From an uncultured Steroidobacter sp. (GTDB lineage: Bacteria > Pseudomonadota > Gammaproteobacteria > Steroidobacterales > Steroidobacteraceae), in assembly GCA_946478975.1 (NCBI GenBank), contig CAMLEO010000202.1, forward strand, positions 1-13,194: a stretch of DNA of 13,194 nucleotides, written 5' to 3'. Of this stretch, positions 6,388 through 13,194 are shown in pieces. Made by a program: the position numbers and the translations under genes. How positions within the stretch are numbered: position 1 is the stretch's first letter; every line of letters starts with the position of its first letter. The notes under the pieces were generated by a model. It searched no databases. It was not told the DNA's origin and was given only the letters and a program-made list of their open reading frames with translations.

Positions 6388-7485
6388 ATGACTCCGGTCG
6401 AGAAGCTGGTCGAAACAACATACATGCACAACACGCTGTGGCAGCTCACGGTTGCCGCCGGCGTCGCTGTCGGAACGTTTTTCCTGCTGTTGTTGATCCG
6501 CCGGGGCCTGAGCTCACGTTACGCAAAGCTGGCGGCGACGCCCGAGACCGAGCTGCTCGAGCTGCCCTTGCACATGGCCAGCCGCACCACCCTGCTGTTC
6601 CTGCTGGTGGCGGCACTATTCGTCGGCACGCAGTGGCTGACGCTGACCACGGCCGCAGCTCGCGCGCTGAAAACCGTATTCACCATCGCCACGTTCTGGC
6701 AGATCGGCATCTGGGCGACGATCGGGGTGCTCGGCGCGTTGGAACGCAAGCGACGCACGACCTTGGCCAACGACGCAGCGGCCGCGAGCTCGATCGGCGT
6801 GATTGGCTTCGTAGCGCGCGCGACGATCTGGTCGTTCGTACTGCTGCTGACGCTGGACAACTTGGGCATCGAGATCAAACCGCTGCTGGCCGGCCTGGGT
6901 ATCGGCGGTATCGCGGTCGCGCTCGCGGCTCAAAACATTCTCGGCGACCTGTTCGCGTCGCTGTCGATCACGCTCGACCGCCCGTTCGTGATCGGCGATT
7001 CGCTGCAGGTCGATGACTTCAACGGCACGGTGGAATACATCGGCGTGAAGAGCACCCGACTGCGCAGCTTGACCGGCGAGCAGATCATCATGCCGAATGC
7101 CAATCTGCTGAGCAGCCGCGTGCGTAATTACAGCCGGCTCCTGCAACGACGCGTGGTGCTGAATATCAGCGTCGATCAGCAAACGCCGGTGGACATGCTG
7201 CAGGAGATTCCCGGCAAGATCCGCCAGCTCATCGAATCGCACCAGCCGATCCGCTTCGATCGCTCGCACTTCGCCAAGATCGGCGCCGCCTCGTTCGATT
7301 TCGAAGCCGTGTACTTCGTGTTGACCAACGATTACGCCAGGCACATGGACATTCTCCAGGACATCAACCTGCGCCTGGTGCAGTGGTTCAGCGAGCACAA
7401 CATCATGCTGGCGACACCGCAGCGGGTGTACTACGTCGATCAGCATCCGCAGGTGAATTCGACCCTGGTGGAGAAGCCGAGCTAG
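6388..7485 (+). CDS. MscS-family mechanosensitive ion channel
   Basis: MscS channels open under membrane tension and release solutes during osmotic downshock. The 365-residue protein has hydrophobic segments near 18-37, 65-82, 98-117, 136-157 and a pore helix at about 165-195. The pore region carries the small-residue pattern GLGIGGIAVALAAQNILGD (169-187), followed by the beta domain DRPFVIGDSLQV (197-208), GTVEYIGVKSTRLRS (213-227) and IIMPNANLLSSRVRNYSR (233-250). A C-terminal alpha/beta domain runs to about 350. Five segments rather than the three of E. coli MscS make it a medium-sized member of the family. The ATG at 6388 is the first in frame and leaves 113 nt to the divergent lipid-transport operon. 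Its TAG stop overlaps the otsA stop on the other strand by 4 nt (CTAG). Family is certain; whether it is a true osmotic valve or has another gating signal is not. Confidence 0.93.
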   Translation: MTPVEKLVETTYMHNTLWQLTVAAGVAVGTFFLLLLIRRGLSSRYAKLAATPETELLELPLHMASRTTLLFLLVAALFVGTQWLTLTTAAARALKTVFTIATFWQIGIWATIGVLGALERKRRTTLANDAAAASSIGVIGFVARATIWSFVLLLTLDNLGIEIKPLLAGLGIGGIAVALAAQNILGDLFASLSITLDRPFVIGDSLQVDDFNGTVEYIGVKSTRLRSLTGEQIIMPNANLLSSRVRNYSRLLQRRVVLNISVDQQTPVDMLQEIPGKIRQLIESHQPIRFDRSHFAKIGAASFDFEAVYFVLTNDYARHMDILQDINLRLVQWFSEHNIMLATPQRVYYVDQHPQVNSTLVEKPS

Positions 7486-8897
7486 CTCTTGGTGCCGGTG
7501 ATCACCCGCACGCGGCTTTCATTCGTTTGAGTCTGCTCCAGCGCTTCCATGAAGCGCCGGACCCAGGCTGCGATGTCGTTGCGGCGAAGAATCTTCATCA
7601 TGTCCTGATGGCGATCGCGCCGCTCGGAAAGTGGCATCGCCAGTGCCGCCTGAAGCGCGTGACTCACACCGCGCAAGTCATAAGGATTCACGAGCAGCGC
7701 CGCCGATAGCTCGCGAGCCGCGCCCGCAAGATTGGAAAGAATCAACACGCCGGGATCCGCTGGATCCTGGGCGGCGACGAATTCTTTCGCGACCAGGTTC
7801 ATACCATCGCGCAGAGGCGTCACCAACCCGAGCTTTGCGGCGCGGAGAAAGCCCATCAATGTCCCGTGCGGGAAGTTGCGATTCAGATAGCGGATCGGCG
7901 TCCAGTCGGTATCCGCAAAGCGCCCGTTGGTGCGGCCCGCCGCTTGTTCGAGCGCCTGCCGAATCTCGGCGTACGCACGCACGTCGGTTCGGGACAACGG
8001 CGCGATCTGAATGTATGTAACGCGGCCGAGATTTTCCGGATGCGTTTCCAGGAACTGTTGATACGCGGAGAAGCGCTCGACCAGGCCTTTGCTGTAATCG
8101 AGGCGATCCACACCCATCATCAACGAGCGGCCCATCAAGCTGTCCGTCATGCGCCGAACCACTTCCGTCGGCAGCGCCTCGGCCGCTTCCTGCTCTACGC
8201 CGGCAACGTCGATTCCGATTGGAAACACCTCAGCGCGAATCGTGCGGTCGCCGATGCGGATGCGCCCGTCGCCGCGAATCGCTTCGCTGCCGAACAAATG
8301 TTCGATGCCGGTATGAAACGAACGCAGGTCGTTCAACGTCTGGAAGCCGATGACGTCGTAGCTGGTGAGATCGCGCAGCAGCTCCGCGTAGCACGGCAGT
8401 ACGCGCAGCATTTCGATGTTTGGAAATGGAATGTGCAGAAAGAATCCGATCGGCCGCTGCACGCCGAGCTCGCGCAGCCGGCGGCCGAGCGGGATCAGGT
8501 GATAATCGTGCACCCAGATCAGGTCGCGGGGTTGTAACAACGGCTGCAGCCGCGCCGCGAACAGGCGATTGACGCTTTCATACGCCTCGCGCTGCTCGTT
8601 CGAGTAGCGCATGCCTTTGAGAAAATAATGAAACAACGGCCACAGCACGTCGTTCGAATAGCCGTTGTAGTACAGCTCGAACTCGGACTGTTTCAAATCG
8701 ATGGTGGCGTAGGTGACGCCGTCGCGAATGTGAATGTCGGCTTCGCCCGGATCGGTCTCGATCGTCTCGCCGCCCCAACCGAACCACAGACCACCGGTGC
8801 GCTTCAGAGCGCTCAGGATCCCGATCGCCAGACCGCCGGGTGCGGCGGATTTGCGCGGCAGGGAGATTCGATTGGAGACGCAGACGAGTCGTGTCAT
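7482..8897 (-). CDS. otsA: Trehalose-6-phosphate synthase (GT20)
   Basis: OtsA joins UDP-glucose and glucose-6-phosphate to make trehalose-6-phosphate, the first step of trehalose synthesis in the cytoplasm and a standard osmotic-stress response. The 471-residue length matches E. coli OtsA. The start MTRLVCVSNRIS is the family's N-terminus. GGLAIGIL (21-28) forms the donor-binding loop; WVHDYHLIPLG (128-138) carries D131; HIPFPN has H155. GVDRLDYSKGL (262-272) has R265 and K270, equivalent to E. coli Arg262 and Lys267. TPLRDGMNLVAKEFVAAQ (360-377) has D364 and E372, equivalent to Asp361 and Glu369. All these key residues are intact. The usual phosphatase partner otsB is not in the window. The gene is convergent with the MscS channel gene and divergent from mdh across 294 nt. 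Confidence 0.96.
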   Translation of the reverse strand: MTRLVCVSNRISLPRKSAAPGGLAIGILSALKRTGGLWFGWGGETIETDPGEADIHIRDGVTYATIDLKQSEFELYYNGYSNDVLWPLFHYFLKGMRYSNEQREAYESVNRLFAARLQPLLQPRDLIWVHDYHLIPLGRRLRELGVQRPIGFFLHIPFPNIEMLRVLPCYAELLRDLTSYDVIGFQTLNDLRSFHTGIEHLFGSEAIRGDGRIRIGDRTIRAEVFPIGIDVAGVEQEAAEALPTEVVRRMTDSLMGRSLMMGVDRLDYSKGLVERFSAYQQFLETHPENLGRVTYIQIAPLSRTDVRAYAEIRQALEQAAGRTNGRFADTDWTPIRYLNRNFPHGTLMGFLRAAKLGLVTPLRDGMNLVAKEFVAAQDPADPGVLILSNLAGAARELSAALLVNPYDLRGVSHALQAALAMPLSERRDRHQDMMKILRRNDIAAWVRRFMEALEQTQTNESRVRVITGTKS

Positions 8898-8955
8898 CTA
8901 GTGCATTAACTCTCGCAGAACGCTGCGGTCAGGGCTTCACACAACGAGGCGTAAC

Positions 8956-8979
8956 GTTTCATGACGTGAAAAGTTTCAC
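8956..8979. promoter_or_regulatory. Candidate operator between otsA and mdh
   Basis: GTGAAA (8966-8971) and TTTCAC (8974-8979) form a perfect 6-bp inverted repeat with a 2-nt centre. A third copy of the half site, GTTTCA (8956-8961), also pairs with the same GTGAAA across a 4-nt spacer. The site lies 59-82 nt upstream of the otsA start on the divergent side, a suitable place for a repressor or activator of otsA. No regulator is identified. Confidence 0.35.
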
Positions 8980-9077
8980 TGCAGCCCGCATGACGAGCGT
9001 TGTCTATTCATGAGTCGGGAATTTTCCTGAACGGATTCAACCAATTGCCCTGCCGAAGCACGCCGTCGCGCAATACG

Positions 9078-9115
9078 AAGGCTGCGTTCACATTGCAGGA
9101 AGGCTGCAAGGCTGC
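9078..9115 (+). repeat. Three AAGGCTGC direct repeats upstream of mdh
   Basis: AAGGCTGC occurs at 9078-9085, 9100-9107 and 9108-9115, the last two in tandem. The first and second are 22 nt apart start to start, close to two helical turns. They sit just upstream of a -10-like TAGAAT (9138-9143) and could be activator-binding repeats; slippage duplication is the simple alternative. Confidence 0.4.
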
Positions 9116-9137
9116 CGCGAGCGCTGCGAGAAACGTT

Positions 9138-9143
9138 AGAATT
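9138..9143 (+). promoter_or_regulatory. Candidate -10 box for mdh
   Basis: TAGAAT matches TATAAT at five of six positions and would start transcription near 9150, giving a leader of about 40 nt that contains the ribosome binding site. The expected -35 position is GC-rich and does not match consensus, so an activator may be needed. Confidence 0.3.
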
Positions 9144-9176
9144 TGCGGCCCTATTGCAAGCAGTAGCGAAAAAATT

Positions 9177-9180
9177 GGAG
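9177..9180 (+). promoter_or_regulatory. Ribosome binding site deciding the mdh start
   Basis: GGAG (GGAGAG if extended) lies 11 nt before the ATG at 9192, a slightly long spacing. The reading frame is open back to 9000, but the conserved N-terminus begins at 9192, so this start is chosen. Confidence 0.5.
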
Positions 9181-9191
9181 AGCTGCGGTCC

Positions 9192-10169
9192 ATGAAAAAG
9201 CCCGTCAACGTTGCCATCACCGGCGCCGCCGGCCAGATCGGCTATGCCCTTGCCTTCCGCGTCGCCTCTGGCCAGATGCTCGGTGCGGATCAGCCCATCA
9301 ACCTGCACTTGTTGGAAATCACGCCGGCGCTGCAAGCGTTGCAGGGTGTGGTGATGGAGCTCAACGACTGCGCGTTCCCGACGCTCAACAAGATCGTCGC
9401 GACCGACGACGCGAAGGTGGCTTTCAAGGATTGCGACGTGGCGCTGCTGGTCGGCGCGCGGCCGCGCGGCCCGGGCATGGAACGCAAAGACCTGCTGCTC
9501 GCGAACGCGCAGATCTTCTCCGCTCAGGGCAAGGCGCTCGATGCCGTTGCCAATCGCAACGTGCGCGTGCTGGTCGTCGGCAACCCGGCGAACACGAATG
9601 CGCTGATCGCTCAGCGCAACGCGCCGGGCTTGAACAAGCGCAACTTCACAGCGATGGTCCGCCTCGATCACAACCGTGCGCTGTCGCAGCTGGCCGAGAA
9701 GACCGGCTCTCACAGCACCAAGATCAAGAAGGTCACGATCTGGGGCAATCACTCCGCCACTCAGTATCCCGACCTGCACACCGCGCTGGTCGACGGCAAA
9801 TCGGCGCTGTCGCTGGTGGATCAGAAGTGGTACGAAGAAACGTTCATTCCGGTCGTGCAACAGCGCGGCGCGGCAATCATCAAGGCGCGTGGCCAGTCCT
9901 CCGCGGCGTCCGCTGCGTCGGCCGCGATCGATCACATCCGCGATTGGGTGCTGGGCACGCCGGACGGCGACTGGGTCAGCATGGCCGTGCCGTCGGATGG
10001 CAGCTATGGCATTGCCGAAGGCGTGATCTACGGTTATCCCGTGACCTGCAAGAACGGCGAATACCAGATCGTGCAGGGCCTGAGCATCAACGACTTCAGC
10101 CGCAAGCGCATGGACCTGACGCATAAAGAGCTGCTCGAAGAGCGCGACGGCGTGAAAGAGCTGATCTAA
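9192..10169 (+). CDS. mdh: Malate dehydrogenase (NAD-dependent, about 325-residue type)
   Basis: Malate dehydrogenase interconverts malate and oxaloacetate with NAD in the citric acid cycle. From the ATG at 9192 it has 325 residues, the length of the cytosolic-type enzyme found in many beta- and gammaproteobacteria rather than the 312-residue E. coli type. The Rossmann motif [10 protein letters not shown] lies at 11-20, and acidic E42 at the end of the second strand (HLLEI) favours NAD over NADP. The active-site loop [14 protein letters not shown] (89-102) supplies R92 and R98. GNPANTNA at 130-137 and RLDHNRA at 157-163 give D159 and R162. The catalytic histidine is H187 in [12 protein letters not shown]. 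Nothing essential is missing. The longer open frame beginning at 9000 is rejected because those residues have no family counterpart. A terminator hairpin follows, so the gene is probably monocistronic. Confidence 0.96.
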   Translation: MKKPVNVAITGAAGQIGYALAFRVASGQMLGADQPINLHLLEITPALQALQGVVMELNDCAFPTLNKIVATDDAKVAFKDCDVALLVGARPRGPGMERKDLLLANAQIFSAQGKALDAVANRNVRVLVVGNPANTNALIAQRNAPGLNKRNFTAMVRLDHNRALSQLAEKTGSHSTKIKKVTIWGNHSATQYPDLHTALVDGKSALSLVDQKWYEETFIPVVQQRGAAIIKARGQSSAASAASAAIDHIRDWVLGTPDGDWVSMAVPSDGSYGIAEGVIYGYPVTCKNGEYQIVQGLSINDFSRKRMDLTHKELLEERDGVKELI

Positions 10170-10180
10170 CTGTTTGTCAC

Positions 10181-10210
10181 GTGGGCTCTCCGCCTGGGGA
10201 GCCCACTTCC
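10181..10210 (+). terminator. Stem-loop terminator after mdh
   Basis: GTGGGCTCTCC (10181-10191) pairs with GGGGAGCCCAC (10196-10206) across the loop GCCT: an 11-bp stem with one T-G wobble, 11 nt after the mdh stop. Only TTCC follows instead of a long T run, so termination may be partly hairpin-driven. Confidence 0.7.
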
Positions 10211-10360
10211 CACCTCGGTGCCGAACTTCTCTAGGCACACGCCGCAACCGAGCACTCGGTCACGCGCTAGCGATACAAAACGCGCATGTAGATGACTTGC
10301 TTGGCATGCGCCGCACGGTTACTGTCCTGCGCAAGCGCGACCCGGCATGCCGCGGCGGGC

Positions 10361-10373
10361 ATTGTCCGACAAT
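10361..10373. promoter_or_regulatory. Candidate operator upstream of fadE
   Basis: ATTGTCCGACAAT is a perfect 13-nt palindrome (6-bp arms around one C), 67 nt before the fadE start. Its core GTCCGAC agrees with the GTCNGAC core of E. coli FadR operators as I remember them, but the outer bases differ. A fatty-acid-responsive repressor site is a reasonable guess, not a demonstrated one. Confidence 0.4.
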
Positions 10374-10426
10374 CCGGCCAAACACATTTCTTCCTTCCGC
10401 GGCTTGGCTAGCGCATAGCTTCACCT

Positions 10427-10431
10427 AGAGG
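10427..10431 (+). promoter_or_regulatory. Ribosome binding site supporting the GTG start of fadE
   Basis: AGAGG lies 9 nt before the GTG at 10441. It supports that start, which keeps the complete N-terminal membrane region, over later ATG codons. Confidence 0.55.
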
Positions 10432-10440
10432 TTCATTGCC

Positions 10441-12918
10441 GTGAGCAGCGTGATCTGGTTTCTCGTGTTCGTGGTGGGCTTTCTGATCCTTGCCTATCAT
10501 CGTGCCTCGCTCCTGACCGCAACGCTTTGCTATGGCGGCGCCCTGCTCGCCTACGCATTGTTTGGTGGCGCGTCGCTGCCGTGGCTGATCGTGTTGTGGA
10601 CCATCCTCGGCGTGCTGGTGTTCTTGAACATCGACGCGCTGCGCATTCGTTTCATCTCGCGGCCGTTCCTGCGCACGTATCGACGCATGCTGCCGTCGAT
10701 GTCACAAACCGAAAAGGACGCGCTCGAAGCCGGCACGGTGTGGTGGGACGGCGAGCTGTTCAGCGGCGGCCCCGATTGGGAAAAGCTGCTCTCCGCCGCA
10801 TCTCCGCGGCTCACTGCCGAAGAGCAGGCCTTCATCGACGGCCCGTGCGAAGAGCTGTGCCGCATGGTCGACGATTGGGACATCACGCATCGTCGCGCCG
10901 ACCTGCCGCCGCACATCTGGGACTACGTGAAGAGCAAAGGTTTCTTCGCGATGATCATCCCAAAGAAATATGGCGGCCTCGAATTCTCCGCCTACGCGCA
11001 CTCCTGCGTGCTCGTGAAACTCGCGAGCCGCTCCGGCGTCGTCGCCTCTACCGTGGCCGTGCCGAATTCGCTCGGCCCCGCGGAGCTGCTGCTTCATTAC
11101 GGCACTCAGGAACAGCGCGACTATTACTTGCCCCGCCTCGCTCGTGGCGAAGAGGTTCCCTGCTTCGCTCTCACCGGCCCGCGCGCCGGCTCCGACGCGG
11201 CGTCGATTCCCGACACGGGCGTCGTGTGCAAAGGAATGTTTGAAGGCCGAGAGATCGTCGGTGTGCGGCTGAACTTCAGCAAGCGTTACATCACGCTCGC
11301 ACCGATTGCGACAGTGATCGGCCTCGCGTTCAAGCTGTTCGATCCGGATCGCCTGCTCGGCGGCGATCGCACCGACTACGGCATCACGTGCGCTTTGATT
11401 CCTCGTCACACGCCGGGCGTGACTATCGGGCGCCGTCATTTCCCGTTGAATGCGCCGTTCCAGAACGGCCCGATTCAAGGCAAGGACGTGTTCGTACCGC
11501 TCGACTATTTGATCGGCGGCGTGAAGAACGCGGGCCAGGGCTGGCGCATGCTGGTCGAGCAATTGTCCGTCGGCCGCTGCATCTCGCTGCCGTCGAGCGC
11601 CACCGGCTCGGCAAAAGCCGCCGTGTTCGCGAGCGGCGCGTACGCCCGCATTCGACGGCAGTTCAATGTTTCCGTCGGCCAGTTCGAAGGCGTCGCCGAA
11701 GTGCTGGCTCGCATGGCCGGCACCACTTACATCATGGATGCCGCTCGCTCGGTGACTGCCGGCGCGATCGACGGTGGCGAAAAGCCGTCGGTGCCGTCAG
11801 CGATGCTGAAGTATCACCTCACCGAGTACGGCCGCAGCGTCGCAAACGACGCGATGGATGTTCACGGCGGCAAGGGCATCTGCCTCGGCCCGAAGAATTA
11901 TCTCGGCCGTGGTTATCAGCTGGTGCCGGTCGCCATCACCGTCGAAGGCGCGAACCTGCTCACGCGCAGCTTGATCATCTTCGGCCAGGGCGCGATTCGT
12001 TGTCACCCGTTCGTGCTGAAGGAAATGAATGCGGCGCGCGAGAAGGACAAGCGCAAAGGCACGAAGGATTTCGATGCGGCGCTGTTTGGTCACATCGGCT
12101 TCACCATCAGCAATGCCGTGCGTTCGATGGTGATGGCGCTGACCCTTGCGCGTTACTCGCGCGTGCCGGATACGGCGCAGACCAAACGTTTCTATCAACA
12201 CATCAATCGTTTCAGCGCGTCGTTCGCTTTTGCGACTGACGTGGCGATGCTGACGCTCGGCGGGTATCTCAAGAAGAAGGAGAGCTTGTCGGCGCGGTTG
12301 GGCGATGTGCTGTCGTGCATGTATCTGGCGTCGATGGTGCTCAAGCATTATGAGAACCAGGGGCGGCAGGAGGCGGATCTGCCGTTGGTGGAATGGGCGT
12401 GCCGCAACCTCTTGTATAAGGCGCAGGAGCAGTTGCATAGCTTCCTGCGCAATTTCCCGAATCGTTTCATCGCGGGGTTCATGCGGTTGTTTATTTTCCC
12501 TCGCGGGCAGACGTACCACGCGCCTTCAGATCCGCTGAGTCATCAGCTGGTCGATCAGATCCTGCATCCCACTGTGACCCGCGATCGTTTGACCAATGGG
12601 GTGTATCGCACTGTCGAACCGAACAATCCGCTCGGGTTGTTGCACGAGGCGCTCGTGCTCAGCGAGACGGCCGAGCCGCTGGAGAAGCGCATTCGTGTCG
12701 ATGGCGTGAAGACTGGGAAGGTGACGGCGTTGGATTTGCCCGGGCAGATTCAGCAGGCGCTCGCGGCGGGGATCCTGTCGGAGACCGAAGCGGCGATGCT
12801 TCGCGATTACGACCGGCGGGTGATGGAGATCATCCATGTGGATGACTTCACCACTGAGGATCTCGCGGCGGGTCAGCAGCCGGTTGAGGTGAGGCCGGCT
12901 CGGGTGAGTAACGCTTAA
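10441..12918 (+). CDS. fadE: Acyl-CoA dehydrogenase FadE, long membrane-associated type
   Basis: FadE is the FAD-dependent dehydrogenase that carries out the first step of each round of fatty-acid beta-oxidation, forming trans-2-enoyl-CoA. The 825-residue length matches E. coli FadE (814). Hydrophobic segments at about 3-19, 24-42 and 46-64 place it at the inner membrane. Family blocks recognised in order are RMLPSMSQTEKDALEAGTVW, RLTAEEQAFIDGP, FFAMIIPKKYGGLEFSAYA, CFALTGPRAGSDAASIPDTG, FQNGPIQGKDVFVP, GQGWRMLVEQLSVGR and AITVEGANLLTRS. In the last, E502 corresponds to the catalytic base of the E. coli enzyme. The C-terminal FadE-specific region (about 550-825) includes RLGDVLSCMYLASMVLKHYE and FPNRFIAGFMRL. 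The start is GTG with a ribosome binding site. It stands alone after the mdh terminator. Odd feature: codon choice changes sharply from about 12240 to the end. Confidence 0.96.
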   Translation: MSSVIWFLVFVVGFLILAYHRASLLTATLCYGGALLAYALFGGASLPWLIVLWTILGVLVFLNIDALRIRFISRPFLRTYRRMLPSMSQTEKDALEAGTVWWDGELFSGGPDWEKLLSAASPRLTAEEQAFIDGPCEELCRMVDDWDITHRRADLPPHIWDYVKSKGFFAMIIPKKYGGLEFSAYAHSCVLVKLASRSGVVASTVAVPNSLGPAELLLHYGTQEQRDYYLPRLARGEEVPCFALTGPRAGSDAASIPDTGVVCKGMFEGREIVGVRLNFSKRYITLAPIATVIGLAFKLFDPDRLLGGDRTDYGITCALIPRHTPGVTIGRRHFPLNAPFQNGPIQGKDVFVPLDYLIGGVKNAGQGWRMLVEQLSVGRCISLPSSATGSAKAAVFASGAYARIRRQFNVSVGQFEGVAEVLARMAGTTYIMDAARSVTAGAIDGGEKPSVPSAMLKYHLTEYGRSVANDAMDVHGGKGICLGPKNYLGRGYQLVPVAITVEGANLLTRSLIIFGQGAIRCHPFVLKEMNAAREKDKRKGTKDFDAALFGHIGFTISNAVRSMVMALTLARYSRVPDTAQTKRFYQHINRFSASFAFATDVAMLTLGGYLKKKESLSARLGDVLSCMYLASMVLKHYENQGRQEADLPLVEWACRNLLYKAQEQLHSFLRNFPNRFIAGFMRLFIFPRGQTYHAPSDPLSHQLVDQILHPTVTRDRLTNGVYRTVEPNNPLGLLHEALVLSETAEPLEKRIRVDGVKTGKVTALDLPGQIQQALAAGILSETEAAMLRDYDRRVMEIIHVDDFTTEDLAAGQQPVEVRPARVSNA

Positions 12919-12996
12919 GAGCTGTTGCGTTTGGGTCGGTGGCTCGCGTCGCCGAGGTGGGTGGGGTCTCTCTCCCCGGCGCCGCGCACCGCCCTT

Positions 12997-13016
12997 GTCC
13001 GCGCTAACGCGCGGAC
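12997..13016 (+). terminator. Perfect hairpin downstream of fadE, possible terminator
   Basis: GTCCGCGC (12997-13004) and GCGCGGAC (13009-13016) pair perfectly around the loop TAAC, 78 nt after the fadE stop. No T run follows (TGTGTGCG), so it is either a factor-assisted terminator or part of the repeat that begins 9 nt further on. Confidence 0.45.
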
Positions 13017-13025
13017 TGTGTGCGT

Positions 13026-13194
13026 TACGTCCATGTAGCTGCTGCTGACGCTTCCACGTACGTTAAATATGAGACCTATTTTCGGAGGGCGGCATCGTCA
13101 CCGTTCGTTGAGGCGGAGGATGGTGGGTCCTATGTTCATCCGGCGGCTTGGGTCCGACAGGGAAGTCGGCCCCAGCAGCAGCTACAGGGACGTA
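13026..13194. repeat. Non-coding element bounded by a 22-nt inverted repeat
   Basis: The arm at 13026-13047 (beginning TACGTCC, ending CTGCTGCTG) is the reverse complement of 13173-13194 at 21 of 22 positions; the single mismatch is at 13033 against 13187. The element spans 169 nt to the window edge and may continue. Just inside the right arm, GGTCCGAC (13151-13158) pairs with GTCGGCCC (13165-13172) except for one mismatch. The interior contains the palindrome ACGTACGT (13056-13063) and no coding frame I can support. The rest of the post-fadE tail (12919-12996) is G-rich with no recognised gene. This could be a REP/BIME-like or MITE-like repeat. Confidence 0.6.

Noticed and set aside
9000..9191. 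N-terminal extension of malate dehydrogenase
   Set aside because: The residues before [14 protein letters not shown] have no family counterpart and the segment contains promoter-like and repeat sequence.
8976..10247. A 423-codon open frame on the minus strand opposite mdh
   Set aside because: It is antisense to the full malate dehydrogenase with Arg/His/Asp-rich composition and no recognisable motif.
10174..10428. An 84-codon open frame between mdh and fadE
   Set aside because: It covers the mdh terminator hairpin and the fadE control region and has no ribosome binding site or recognisable sequence.
10702..11562. A 286-codon open frame on the minus strand inside fadE
   Set aside because: It is antisense to conserved acyl-CoA dehydrogenase blocks and its composition is typical of a shadow frame.
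12964..12976. GGGG-TCTCT-CCCC type hairpin just after fadE
   Set aside because: The stem is only about 4 bp with no T run; the 8-bp hairpin at 12997 is the better terminator candidate.
13073..13147. Imperfect direct repeat (13073-13093 and 13127-13147) inside the right-edge element
   Set aside because: Only about 15 of 21 positions match, which is too weak in GC-rich sequence to call a repeat.

Overview
The window is GC-rich, densely packed bacterial DNA holding ten protein-coding genes and three short regulatory intergenic stretches. The gene set points to a Gram-negative gammaproteobacterium: a long E. coli-type FadE, a STAS-fused MlaE-type permease with an MCE protein and an auxiliary lipoprotein, and a malate dehydrogenase of about 325 residues. 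A Steroidobacter/Nevskia/Xanthomonadales-like lineage is my best guess, from gene style only. No phage, transposase, CRISPR, tRNA or rRNA signal was found.

Layout. (1) 3-569 (+): C-terminal part of an anti-sigma-factor-like membrane protein, probably cut by the window edge. (2) 637-2157 (+): membrane-anchored phospholipase D superfamily protein whose second HKD motif is imperfect. (3) 6274 down to 1999 (-): a tight five-gene operon of STAS-MlaE permease, ABC ATPase, MCE protein, ABC-transport auxiliary lipoprotein and an exported thermonuclease. The thermonuclease gene runs 159 nt antisense into the phospholipase D gene. (4) 6388-7485 (+): MscS-type mechanosensitive channel, divergent from the operon. 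(5) 7482-8897 (-): trehalose-6-phosphate synthase OtsA, sharing a 4-nt CTAG with the end of the channel gene. (6) 9192-10169 (+): malate dehydrogenase with a terminator hairpin. (7) 10441-12918 (+): acyl-CoA dehydrogenase FadE. (8) 12919-13194: non-coding tail with a perfect hairpin and a 22-nt inverted repeat spanning 169 nt.

How the genes fit together. The left two thirds is mostly about the cell envelope: phospholipid transport between membranes (the MCE operon), a lipid- or phosphodiester-cleaving enzyme, a tension-gated channel, an osmoprotectant synthase and a membrane-bound regulator. The right third is central and fatty-acid metabolism. Intergenic spaces of 294 nt (8898-9191), 271 nt (10170-10440) and 276 nt (12919-13194) carry candidate operators, repeats and terminators rather than extra genes.

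No wholly new defence or mobile system is evident. The best leads are the inverted-repeat element at the right edge, the thermonuclease/phospholipase D antisense overlap, the abrupt codon-use change in the last quarter of fadE, and the palindrome upstream of fadE.
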